A DNA stretch of 64,000 nt from Megaleporinus macrocephalus (lineage: Eukaryota > Chordata > Actinopteri > Characiformes > Anostomidae). Below the pieces are notes generated by a model. It was not told the origin of the DNA. It was given only the letters and a program-made list of their open reading frames with translations, and made no database searches. Shown here in pieces: positions 13,350 to 55,637 of this stretch. Every line of letters starts with the position of its first letter. Position 1 is the first letter of the stretch. The stretch covers positions 31,558,582 to 31,622,581 of the forward strand of contig CM038704.1 in assembly GCA_021613375.1 (NCBI GenBank). The letters run 5' to 3'. The translations under genes and the position numbers were made by a program.

Positions 13350-13850
13350 TTTTGGGAAAATTATCTGTGTTTATAATGACCCCCCCACGCAGTGAGGAGG
13401 ATGGTTTAAGTGGCAAAAGCATCTCCAACAATCAAGTGCTGCAGAGCTTAGTTAGGCCTTGGGGTTGGAACATCTTCCAAACTACAACAGGACAACATCC
13501 ACATGACCACAGGTTGTTTGGGAGGGTTGCCAGAAGAAAGTCTCTACTGTTAGGAACCAACAAACTCTACATTGTCTACAGTAGGGACCATGGTCTACGG
13601 TCAGATGAGACCAAAATACAGCTTTTTGACAACAAATGCCCGAGGTGGGCAGCCAGGCAGAAAAGTACCTCATCCCCACTGTGAAGCGTGGTGGTGGATC
13701 TGTGATGCTGTGGGGCAGTTTTTCATCCAAAATCTCTGGACAGCTTATTCAGAAACACTGTATAACAACAGAAATCAAATAAAAGAAAGCTTAAACATGA
13801 TAACCTTCCAGTATAACAATGCACACCTTAAATGACCAGAAAAATAGTTC
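13350..13850 (+). pseudogene. Tc1-like transposase remnant
   Basis: LRSDETKIQLFDNKCPR (frame of 13352-13684) matches the SDETKIELF block of Tc1 transposases, and a frameshift later cccactgtgaagcgtggtggtggatctgtgatgctgtgggg encodes the PTVKHGGGSVMLWG block. Frame changes and stops make it a fossil. This is a different subfamily from the 6.1-kb copy. Confidence 0.8.
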
Positions 13851-16800
13851 ACTGACCACAGAATTACCACGTTTTGCTACGGTCACCCCAGTGTCACACA
13901 TGCATTCCAAGGAAAAAGCATTTCCATGTAGATCACATTTGCACAGTGCACCACCACTCTAGAGTGTGACCAATCTTCCTGAAGGTCTTTTACAGTAAAG
14001 CAAGGGTTTTGATTTGCCGTTCTAGCAACCCTTGAACATTGTTCTAGAACGTTGTCTTTGTCTTCCAGACCTTAACTTTACTTTTAATGTTCCACAAGAG
14101 AGAGGCATGGGCTATTGGAATAAAAACTGACACTGCAGTATTTCTTTCTTTTTGTATTTATTGTGATGTGAAAATATATATATTTTAAAACATTCTATTT
14201 AGGAAAAAAAAGAATCCTTCTATAAGGACTGGTGTGAATCTGAAGGGGAGTGCATCTACACAGATAATAAAAAGCTGAAAAATATCATCTTACCCTGAAG
14301 ACTTTTTTCATGTAAATCATTCTTTCTTTAATACTTTACAATTGGTTTCAGCACACCAAACACAAAGGCATGTGAGTGCTACAACTGCTGTTCTCCCCCT
14401 TAAATTGGAGTAAATTATATCAGACAGACGTTTCTTGAGAATTAGGGAATATAAGAACTGTGCATGTTTTCTTTTTTTATAAAGCAGGACAAATTGTTCT
14501 TGCATGATGTGACATGTGCTTTAACTTACCTCACTTGACATCACACAACACGTCCTGTGATGTGACACTCGTGCACGTGCACACTGCAATGCTGAAATGA
14601 TATATTGTGTGACAATGACAAGGCAAATCAATTCATCATGATTTATACTGAACCAAAGAAAAAGTTTGCAAATATGCTTTGAAATCCGATTTTTCAATTA
14701 GAGATTTAATAAATACTGTCAGTGGTAAATTCAGCAATGAGACTGAGATAAACGCTATACTGTCTATATCGTTAAAAATACAGGTCTTCCTCACATACAA
14801 CACAGCTAAGTTTATGAAAAGCGAGGCCTATTTTAAGTGAAGTCTATATACACTATTTAAAAGTGTAGAATCACAATAATGTATTACAAATTGTTTGCAA
14901 ATAGATATGTTTAGTTTAATATTTCAAGAATACAGTGGATGGAATTTGTGCAAAGATAAATAAAATGGAACTAATAATCCATTTACACTCATTTTCTCAA
15001 GTTACCTGCCTGAATATTGAAATCTGATCACTTTGTGGATGTTAAAGTCACTACGACATCATTCTCAACACTACACACTACACGATATCTCAGTCATTTC
15101 AGAGTCTTCCACAGCTCTGGTTATCATTCTGAATGCATTTACAAATTGTTATTTACAGCTTAATAGTAGGTCTTATTCAGTAACAAGCTGTGAAGTTGTA
15201 CAGTACTGACAGGTTAGAATCATTTTACACATTTCTGCCTAAATAAATAAGTTTTATACTACTGAAAATAAGGATTCCAAACTTTTGAATGGTAGAATAG
15301 CTCAAACATAGGTGGTCCCAAAAGTGACTTTTGAGGAAATAGTGTGAAGTTTTCATTGGACTACAAATATATAAAAATATATATAAAGATCTTTTAATGT
15401 GCTGGTTTAATAACCCATCCAGTTACAACCAGCAAGAAGTCTTTTCCTAAAAATCCTTTTTTTTCTTGTTCTTTTGTTTGCACAATTGTTTATATGTAAC
15501 ATTAAGCACCACCGGCATTGTAAAATATACATACCATCCTATAGCAAGGTTTCGAAACCTCAAATTAAATGTTTTGTTAATTTTCTAAGTAAAAAAACAT
15601 CCTGTACAGAAAACAAACTTCAAGTTTTCTGTGAAGTTCTTATACATCCATTTATTTGCTTCACAAAATATAAAAAGTATAAAATACAAAGCGCCATTTT
15701 TTATGTTTTTCTTTTTTGTTAAATTTAACAAAAAAAACAGTAACTGCATTCCAACGTGCAGAAATATGTTCTCTGTGAAGGATGCTGCTGCCGTTGGAAC
15801 AAAACCTTTTCCCTTCTTCAAGTATCCTTCAACAAAAGTGATGGGACAAAACTGAAGCACCTGTTGCACTTTATATTGTGTGTAAATGAACTGACCAAAA
15901 GAAAAGGCCCACAGTTACCTGGAAACACATTATGGTTACACTGCAATGTGTTTCTTCCTCCTGTAAAGTTATCACATATCATCGTTTATGTGTGATTCAG
16001 CATTGTTTACAAATGACTGAAATTCAGGACAGTAAAAAGGAAATTGATCGTTTTAGAACTTTTCAGAACATTTGGCAATAACACCAGGCTTGTAGCGGGC
16101 AGGTTGTGGGTAATGCCGTAACGTCTATGTACTGGGGCTTTCTACATTTCTACAGCATTAGCTGCACCGTGCGGATTTCTTTATCTTTGAACAGCAAAGC
16201 ATTTTAGAAATGGTCATTTGGTAGGCAAGGCACAATAAGTGTGTTGGGGGTGTCACCCAGTTTTTAGTGCTTGTGTCAAAGAAACCAAGAAGGAATAAAA
16301 GACCTCCTGTAAGGCTAGACTCAATATTGTAATGTTTTGGTTTTGGTAATTTTTTTAAATAAGCCAAAATGCTTATTTACAATACTATAACAAAACACAA
16401 GGGTGAAGCAAGATGATGAGAGAAACATTGTTTTCTTTTAGTTTTATGATATAATGAATGTATATTTATATGTTGTGTTGCTCGGCAGAAAGACGTTTGA
16501 ACAAATCACTTTATTAACATACATGATTTGTTCCAAGAGGTTCTCCATTAAAATCAGAGGATGGTAGCGGGAGAGGGAGTACACCGTGCCTGTAGGAGTA
16601 CGCTCATGTAAATGCGCTGGTGTGTATGCCGAGGTGTGTGAGAGGGTGTACATGAGTCAGGGCGTGTGTGTGTGTTGGGGGCTGAGAGCCCTTGAGAGTT
16701 GTGTAGGCAAGGGTCCTCTGCGTGCACACACGCGCCATGTCGGGGGTGGAGAGGTATTTGGAGTTAAGCCTGTCAGTAGCCTACCGACTGACAGAGCGAC

Positions 16801-17399
16801 AGAGACTGATAGATATATAAGAGGTATATATCACTCGGTGGAAAGAGCAGAGAGAAAAAGAACTGCAGAGAAACAACAGAAGGAAAGGAAACATGAAAAT
16901 AACTAAAGAAATGTAGCACTTCAGAATGAAAGGGGGGCACACGTCAGAGGATGTGTCAAAGTACAGATGAAGGAACCTGGTCTTGGGTAAGATCTTGGTC
17001 TTCATCACTTTCAGATACTGAGAGCCACAGAGTAAAAGACAGAGGAGTGAAAGAGAGAGAGAAAGATATAAAATTGCCATGGAGAGGAAAACCGGCAAGG
17101 AGGTGGTAATTCAGGTTGAACAGGAGACGGTCCTCTCGAATATAGGGGGGAAATGACCTGAGCTAAGAGGGCAGCGGAGCTCACGCAACACCTTGTCGTG
17201 TTCAGCCGGACTACAAGAAACACCTTAAGCAACTCAACAAGACAGATCTTCCACGGTGGGTGTAGCCTAAATAGCTTATTTAAAGCACTGCCCAGTGTAT
17301 TATCAGTCACACTGTGCAGATGGACACGGGGTGGTAGCTACTGGCCGAGAACGCTCAGGTCCACTGCGAACATCTCACCTGAGAACCTGACAACATTCC
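13851..17399. other. Intergenic; possible 3' UTR-like AT-rich stretch
   Basis: No proven gene. An AT-rich, repeat-poor stretch at about 15.4-16.4 kb has AATAAA on the minus strand at 15651-15656. A short minus-strand exon-like piece lies at 16956-17017 (see findings). GT-rich and gagag-rich tracts lie at 16600-16870 and 17035-17065. Confidence 0.4.
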
Positions 17400-18620
17400 T
17401 TCGACTCCAAACTTGGAAGGCGGTTTGTTCCCCACTGTGAGCGCGTTGAGGGTCGAGGCGGTTATAGAAGGCTGTGCGAGGCTAACGCGGGGTTAACTGG
17501 CACTGTTAATGCAATTACTGAGTGAAGAGTGGGGGATAGTTGAGGGAAGAATTGAGCTGGAATCCGGAACAGAGGACATTTCCGACTGACACATCGGTAT
17601 GCGCGACACAAGAGCGATAAGGGGAAAGGGGAAGAGGGGGGAACGGACAGCGGACCGGGGGATGAGATCACTGAGAGAAGGAGAAAAAAAGTGCCTGTTT
17701 GTAGGACCGTTTGCTGCCCTGTCTCTGTAGCAGTCAGTACATTAAACCGCTGTTTTGTTCCTCTTTGTGTTGTTTTGGAGCAGCAGAAGTGCCGGGAGAG
17801 GAGAAAACACACAGCCCTTCGCCGGGAGCCGACTCGGAGGACCCACAGCGGCACAGCTGCGAGGACTCGCTCGCTAAAAACGCGTTAAAAGGTAGGAGAA
17901 AGCTGCCGACCGGCGGACTGAACGCCGTTATCGGTCAGCGCTTTCAGCCGGTTTGTTTAACCGACGTCCCCGGTGTAGTCTGTCGTATGTTTTTTACGAA
18001 ACAGTTCAAACAGAGGAACCGTGTAAAATACAGTCGGTGCTCGCTATTTAACGTGTTCTGCGAACGTTTCCGTGCTTTGTTGTTGAGAGAGAGAGAGAGG
18101 GGAAGAGGAGGGTCGCGGCTGGCTGTGGAGGCTGAGTTTGGTGGTGGTCCGAGGCGAAGTGTGTGGTCTCCGGGGTCCGAACTGGCTGGAAAAGGCTGCG
18201 AATGGCTAAAGCTAAGCCGAGGCGCCGGTAGAGACTCCCACGCGGCGCGGCGGTGTGGAAGCGGCTCTTTAGCTTTTTAGCCCCGAGGTGACATGAGGGG
18301 CAAAGCGAGTGGGCCTGGGTGGTCGAGCACGGGTTTAAGGGGTCTCTGCAGGCTACCGAGAGTGCTGGTTTTCCCCTCTTCCGAGGGATTTGGGGGAGGG
18401 GGTATTTGGAACGCCCGTGACCGAATAGTGAGAGAAAAGAGGGGATGAAATATGTGTGTGAGAGAGAAAGGAGGAAACGAGGGAGACGCAATACCTCAAA
18501 TCCAGGCATTTCGTGTTGGTCTTCGAGGCAGACAACTGTTGAACAGCTCGTGGAGACGGAGAGCTGATGAACTCTCTGTTTCGGGCCTTTATAAAACTAT
18601 AAGGCAGTGACGTCATGCTT
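17400..18620. promoter_or_regulatory. CpG-rich promoter-like block with CRE and TATA-like motifs
   Basis: CpG is far denser than in the rest of the first 25 kb (for example cgcggcgcggcggtgtgg near 18241). At its right edge an exact CRE, TGACGTCA (18608-18615), lies about 15 bp from TTTATAAA-type sequence (18588-18596) that reads as a TATA box on either strand. A good splice donor for the plus strand lies at 17890 (AAAAG|gtagga). It is probably the promoter of an unidentified transcription unit. Confidence 0.5.
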
Positions 18621-21600
18621 GCTCCATGAAAAGTAGACTGGAACATTTTTGGTGCTCAGGCGTTTCTGACTCAAAGCACAGTGTAGCCTACAGTTTAGAT
18701 CAGAAATCATATAGATGGTGTTTGGAACACTTAGTTGGATGTTAGAGGCCTCAAGGACAACTTTTTAAGCACCTCGCTGTAATCAGACTATAAATACAGG
18801 AATAAAAAAGATTCACGTGTCTAATTTCAGATGTGTGGGTTTTTTTTGCAGGTTCTAGATCAACACTGAGTATGACTGTACTCTTTACAAAAACCAAGTT
18901 CCTGGACATTTGACATTTTCTCATGTCAGATTTCCTGTTTTCTAGAAGAAGCCATATTTATTTAGGATTTATATTTGATGGAGGTGGGTCAAAGAAATTG
19001 AGCTCTTTCTAGCGTGTACCTCATGAAAGAATTGCGGTTCTTGCCATGTCCTTGTTCTCTGAAAACTATTTAAAGAAATATTATTTATCATTGGATTTTT
19101 TTTCTACTCTGTGTCATCTGAATATTATTTTAATTGTTTGCTGTGAACTGGCTTTGTGGCCGCAGGTCAACCATATTTGGTTTTTGGGAATATTTAGGGC
19201 ACAAGTTACTATCATTATTCAGAACATTTTTTAATGAATGATGCGTAGTTTTCATCATAAATCTCAGCAACGTGTACATTTATGTGGATTCTTTGTACAC
19301 TGTAATTATATATGATATAACAAAGACAACATAGTGATATTGTAAGCTGTACTTACATTAGATATACATTGTGTACTTTCTTATTCATGCGGAAGGAATT
19401 TTCCTCCACTTTTTTTGTTCATTGAGAAACCCAAGCAATTTGAGAAACAATGAAAGGCTTGCCAATTTCTCCCTCAGTGAATCAATGAATGACCTGTCCC
19501 TGACCCACCCATTCAGAAAAATGTCACAGAGAGGACAGCCCTCTGGATATGATAGGTAAAAACCAGGAAGCCCCTCCCGCCTCTCTTTTAAAAGGTCCGC
19601 CCGGCAGCATGTGACTCAATTACCGCGTGGAGTAAAAAAGGAAATGTAGAGAAGAATGGATGAATACTGAATCAGGAACAGACAGTAGGTCAAATAACAG
19701 CATGAATATTAATATGAGGAACAAATGGAAGAGATTGGAAAGATTAAAGCCTGATAGATTCCCAATTGTGGACTCTTCTGTAAGTACAGCTTACAATATC
19801 ATTATGTCTTTGTTATATCATATGCTGTTACAATGTAACGTGCTGTAGATATTGTGGTATTGAGTCTCCTCTGACCAAATAAACCTATCTATCTCTATTT
19901 GAAATGATCAAATTTGATTGAAAACCTGTGTGTAAAAATGCTTGTGCGATGACCGAAAGATTAATAATGAAAGTGGCTTGGGATTTGACTGTAGTGGGTA
20001 AAGGTAATGTGTGGGTGTAAGTGCCCGAGGCCTGTTCATGTGCACCTGCCTTGCTGGCGGTCCTTTGAAAGTGATTACTCATTAAGCACAAGATGGATGC
20101 CAACGCAGACTAACCTTAAAAGTGTTTCTCATTTTTCCCACAGGAGCGGGTGACAGGGCGAAATCCCAGCACACTCCCTCAACGTCCTCTGTCGCTAGGA
20201 GAAGGCACTCCTCTGGAACTCTTAGGAAAAAAGAGAAAAGTGAGTCAGTTGAAGAGGGGAGAATTTCCAGGGGGAGTCGTGATGGGTGGGGAATCGGGGA
20301 GGAGTACTCGACAGGTATTTTTATGTCACCTTAGGACTGTTGAAATTTTTGCCAGGTTGTGTTACGCGAGTGAAGGACAGGTCTGTGCTCAGGTAATGGC
20401 GGGCAAAAATGAGGACAACGGAAAAGAGAGGGTTAAGATATCAGTCTTAAGCAAAACAAGAAGGAACAGCTCAGAGAGAAAACAAAAGGGAGAAAGTGAA
20501 GAGAGAAAAAAGGAAGAAGGTTGACTTCCTTTGTGTTTCATCACTAATGCCATTTCATCTGTCCTCTCCTCCATGGATGAGAGGGAGCTTCCAGCTTCTG
20601 CTCCTCTTCGGGGGGCTGAAGCTGGCGGATCCTTTTAAGCTGTGTCTCAGCCTCTACCTGAACATGACTGAATTCCACTTTATCTATGGGAGAAAATTTT
20701 ATGAAGCACACAGAGATACAGCGAGAGTTTCAAACATGGCAGTTAAATGTGACTATAAAATTATTATTTTATATTCATATTTTAATTTCATACTTCAGTT
20801 GTTTTAGTTAAGCAGCTGATGAAATGATTAAGATGGGGAGGTTTGTCTGTATGGCAATGCTACCTGGTTGTATGTTTTATTGGTGAGTGTTTCTAGTGTA
20901 CCACAAGGAGATCTCTCAGGAGCACAGTGCATATAGTACTGCCCTACAGTTACATCACCAGCTACTTTGAGCACATTTAAGGATTTCATTTCAATACAAG
21001 ATTCAGACATGCCTGTTTCAGCGGCCATGACACCATCGCCTTGTTTCTGGTAAAATAAAGCCTGACATCAGCAGCTACAACAGCAAGGGAGAGAAGGAGA
21101 GAGAGCAAGCACATGAGAGAGAGAGAGGGGGAGGTGCTAAATGAGCCATGCCATGTGGGTGAAGGGTACAGAACGATTTTATGAATGGGCTGTTTAACTG
21201 AGCCCTCTGATTGGTCAGTCATGTGGGTCAACCTGTCTGTGGTGAAATATGATACTTTGCCGCTCAGTGGTGTCACAGACAATGTGTTTAGTATAATCTT
21301 TAACATGCTATTGACCTCTCCATATATTGCATGAAACAAAGAAGCAGTTTTTAAATTATTATTAGTATTACTATGTATTGTTCACAAGAGAGACACAAAG
21401 AGTCTTGATTGTAAGTATTTAAATACATGTTCTCTCTTTCCTTTTGTAGATTATGCCTGGCTAATAAACAGGTACTTCACACATTGACCTTATTCCCATT
21501 ATTAGAAGCAGGAAACACATGGACAACAGGAGAGTTAAATTTAGAGTGCAAGGCCACTTGTCGCATGGTGAGAGAGACAGTGATGTGGAAGAAGCTGTGT

Positions 21601-24181
21601 GTGTATAGGATTTGAAGGGGGGGGTCATTAAGTGCAGACCTTACTCGCATTCGCCTCTCAAGCACATCCTGTTCTTTTCTTTTTACTCTCTCCATTCAGT
21701 CTGTCCTCTCAAATTTCCATAGCTTGGGGTTCACAAGCATGTCACTTGGAAATGGGCCAATTTCTAAAGACAGCTTGGATAAAGAAAAGAGGGCGGTAGA
21801 GAGAAAGAGACGCAAAAGAGACAGAGATAAGAAATAGAGAAGTGCAAGAAACGGACTTTGACCAAGGTCACAATTCCCACGTAAAAGACGTACTCAGGTG
21901 TGTCCACATGTACTTGGCTTTCAGTCGCGTGTCGGCTGGAGGACCGGCAGAACTTTTATTTCGATCTCCAACCTTCTCTAAGCACACATTTCCTTTTGAG
22001 TCCCATAATGTCGTAAACAAGCACCTGAAGAGTTGCATTATAGATTACAGCGTACGTTTTTTCCTACACACATTTCAGTCTATGATCCTGCCGACTTCCT
22101 CAGCCCTGGGCCTTTTTTTGCCGATTCATGGAAAGACTTGATGTGTCATGTGTCGTCACACAGCCTGTGACGTCACGGAAACAGGCGGTCCAGCATGCAG
22201 CAGTGGAAAAAGGGACGCAGCAACCTTCAGTTAGACAACAAAGTAAGGGAAATGGAGTACAAGAGAGAGTAACAAAGAAAATAGGGAAAGAGGGAGTGAG
22301 CGCACAAGAAAGACTGATGGCTTGAAACACTTTTACAAGCTGTTATACTGCAGTATTAAATACTGCATACAGTAATGAAACAGTGAGGTGGTGTAACCAT
22401 CCTGCATCATGGGGAGGTCGAGCGATCAGTAAAAGGTCATATCTCAAAAGTTGATACTGCACATTAACTCCAACATCCTAGTTCACAATTCTATTACAGT
22501 CAAATTCCAAAGTGTGGCTACCTGTCAGATTGTAAGTGTCTTTGTTTTTCTGTTACATTAACATACACTCTCCTTTACAGAAAACAAAAACGACTGTTTA
22601 TCTGTTGAAATTAGCTCAATAAAGAAAAAATGCACAAAATATAAAATCCTCTGCAAACATTACAGCATTTAGTTTTCAATATGTTACATTCAACATTGTG
22701 CAGCACAGTTTGCAAAAAAACTGTACTGTAAAGGATGTGTAAATATATTTCATTTAAAACTTACATGCTTTTGATTTATGTGCTAGTGACATTAACAAAC
22801 ATTTCTCTATTTGTACAAGTAATATACTTTGTAATGGCTCAGTTTGTTGCACTCCTCGTCTCTGATGGGCACATCAGTATATGTACTCAGCATGATCAGC
22901 CGTTAGCAGCGCAAGTGTACGTGTGTGTGTGATGGGCTGTCCGTCAAGTGCAGCTTCATTTTTTTTCTTTTTTTCTCTCTTGTACCTGAGTGAGATGAGT
23001 CAGCATCCCTAATCTGAAGAGAGTTAAAAATGGAGGCAAACTCCTGTTTAACTTTCCACTGCCTGAACCCAAGGCCAGGGCTTGTGTCTTGTTTGATCTC
23101 CTTTTTCCATGTTACATCAAACGGACACCCTGATAGTACGACAGCCACGTACACCAGCATCAAACAGGACACGAGGCTTCTTCAGCACCTCTGTCCAAAC
23201 AGCCCACTGCGGATATGAAAACGTTAATCATAACTTCATCCTTTCTTTCAGGCTTTCTGGACAAGGGAGACAACTACAAAGGACGGGCTTCCATTATGAA
23301 TTTAATCACCGCAAGGACTTCTGCTATGCCCTGAGAGGACTTTTTCCAGTTAATGGTACATGTAGAATCCTCCCCAGCGTTTATATGAATAATTAACCCT
23401 CAACTGGACCTACGATCCAACTCTAGCATGAGCTGTCCTCTCGTTTAAAAAGGTGTGTGTGCATTCCAGTCAGCCAGTTTCCTGAGGCCTCTCAGTTGCT
23501 CAGTAGTCAGTGTAGGTCCTGTCTGCCTGTCAGCAGCTACATCTGGCTACTGGGTCTCTAATGGGCTTCATTCACTCCATGTTCTGAAACTGCTGCTTCA
23601 TAGGTCGCTGAATGGCTGAGATTCCTACTAATCATTTCCATAATGATGTGATTTATATTGAGTTATTAAAAAAGAAGGGAGGGGACTTAAAATAGGATGG
23701 CAGTTACAGAAGTACAATTTAGGACAGCTAGGAACTAAGCTAGGAAACAAGGTTTTTGAATTAAAGCGTTGTGAGCATGCAGGGCTTTGGGGGAGGGGGG
23801 GTACACATTTGTGCTGAGATGGTTTTGTACCTGGCATTCAGTGTAGATATCTGTGTTAGTGGACCTACAGCTACATTGTCTGCTGGGTTTCAGATCCATC
23901 TTCTAACCATCAACCGTCAAACAGCTGGAAGGTGAGTACAGCACCAGGACTTAAGCAATGTCATGGTTGATGAAATGCTGAACTTAAATAAACAAACTTC
24001 TAACATAGCTGTTTTTTGTTGTTCATTTGAAATGGATGAAGTTCTTTTTACACAGCTCTTTGGCATTATGCAAATTCCTGCAACAGAAACTCTAGCTTAT
24101 TGCCTGGTGGCTCAGGAAACAGGATGAAACTCTATTGTAGAGTATTTTACCCACTTACAAGAGAACATTTTCAATAAATTG

Positions 24182-24212
<31 letters not shown>

Positions 24213-24939
24213 ACCGTAGTAACTCCTTTAACATGCTAGCGGAAGTAACCAGCAAGAAACACTCCTGATTCATCCCCCCCAATTTCCAATGAAACGTCCA
24301 TCTGCTGTGACTCACCTCATATTAATGCACTTCTACCCATCAGCCTTTCATTATTTCAGTTCAACAGAAAGAAGAGATAGAAGGCTCTAGAAAGATGGAA
24401 AAAAAACATTAACTACACAACATCCTTCAATGAATGATGGTCAACACTGTAACGCAGCCACTCTGATTGAGCTAGGATTTTAAAATAAACCGCAAAGGTG
24501 GTGACCCAACACATCTACACATACCGTATTTAATGGCTGAAGTATTTTTGTATTATGCCAGATGAAGTTCCAGGACTTGTGTAGACTAAACTACAGACTC
24601 CAATTTCTCCTTCCTTTAGATACAGCAGTGGGCAACAAACCATTAGAATATGATATTTAACTAGTAAAAAAGCATTCTGAATGGTTTCACTGACCAGTCC
24701 TCTGAACACCAGACACTTACTATAGATATCCAGATTATCATGACAGATTATTTTCTACACACAAAAAGCAAACCCAGAAGTTCATCAAATAACAAACAAA
24801 CAAACTCAAAGACAAGAAAATCATAGTACACATGGCATTCTATTCAAACAAAACTGTGCGTGGACATGTTGTGAACTTGTTTTAATAACTCGTAAAACAT
24901 TCTTCAAACAATAAAACAATTTAATGGTTTCTGTACAAT
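18621..24939. other. Intergenic or intron of an unproven gene
   Basis: No gene is proven. Exon-like pieces for a plus-strand transcript lie at 20144-20237 and 23893-23930 (see findings). A second CRE, TGACGTCA, is at 22168-22175. A (GT)n tract lies at 24184-24212. Confidence 0.4.
24184..24212. repeat. (GT)n microsatellite
   Basis: About 14 GT units. Confidence 0.9.
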
Positions 24940-25951
24940 GCTTGCTAAGCAGTTTTATTTCTATATAGAAAATGCAGGAGTAGAGTTTAAATGACAAAAC
25001 TCCTTCAAATTTAATGGCAGGTACTCTGGGAAAAATAACAGCATTCCATCAACAAATATCTTCAAGCAATAAATATGTATTTATAAATAGTGTAAATGTA
25101 CATCAAGATTAGAAACAACCAAAAGGGGGAAGAAGAAAAAAAACAAACAAACAAAAAAAACCAAAACAAAATCACAATTTAAACTTTATTCCGTAGTCTA
25201 TGTGCAATCCATTTTTCTTTGTGACTTGGCTGTTAATTTTTTTCTTCCTCACTTGTTTTCCTTTTTCTTACATAAGAAACAAAAATATCCAACATCATGG
25301 TTTCAAAATAACGAGACAAAACTTAAAAGCAGTAAAAAATTATATCACCTAAATCTTCACATTACAAAGTTGTTTTTTTTTTCATTTTTCTCTTATTTTT
25401 GTAGATTTCGCCATTCAAAGAAGTCGCAAAATTGCTATCTACCATACAAAAAGACCAGCTAGGCTAGTGCTCCCTCACGTAAGGGACGACCTTTGAGACA
25501 CAAGGAAAAAGGATCATGTATCAGCCCATTAACAAAATACAAAAAAAGGAAAGGAAAAAGGGGGGAGGTGGGGAGAGGGAGAGAATGTCTCAAGTCAGTA
25601 GTCTTTTAAGTGACGATGCCAGTTGACAGACAATATGTACAAAACATTTTTCCCATAATTATCTCCCCCACGTTTTGATTTAATATTTGTAGAGAAGCCG
25701 AGCCGTATAGAAGGGAGAGGTCTGGAGAGAGGAAGTGCATCCACTACCGCCCCCTGTAGGCCGACACGATGCGCTGCAGTTTATCAACAGGTTGCATAGA
25801 CACACACAGCCGCTTCAGCCGGCAGCCTTGGGCGGTCGCCATGGTCACCAGCCATGCACCAGACTGCCTCAACTTTCCTGAATATCAGAAATGGTCCGTT
25901 TTTATAAAGTTCCTGTAATGTGATATTATCCACAACTACAGAGTCTTAATG
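24940..25951 (-). other. kdm6a: Probable kdm6a 3' UTR
   Basis: About 1 kb of AT-rich sequence after the stop codon. Poly(A) signals (AATAAA on the minus strand) lie at 25185-25190 and 24954-24959. The lower boundary is chosen from the last of these and is uncertain. Confidence 0.5.

Positions 25952-55637
<29,686 letters not shown>

Noticed and set aside
17011..17310. 99-codon minus-strand frame beginning MTDNTLGSALNKLF
   Set aside because: No family recognised and no consistent exon borders; it overlaps the stronger terminal-exon candidate in another frame.
18048..18509. 153-codon minus-strand frame beginning MPGFEVLRLP in the CpG block
   Set aside because: Composition follows GC-rich DNA, with no recognisable domain or supporting splice pattern; kept only as part of the promoter-like block.
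23252..23356. Exon-like piece after ttctttcag reading FLDKGDNYKGRASIMN
   Set aside because: It stops within the piece in that frame and has no good donor in phase with the neighbouring candidates.
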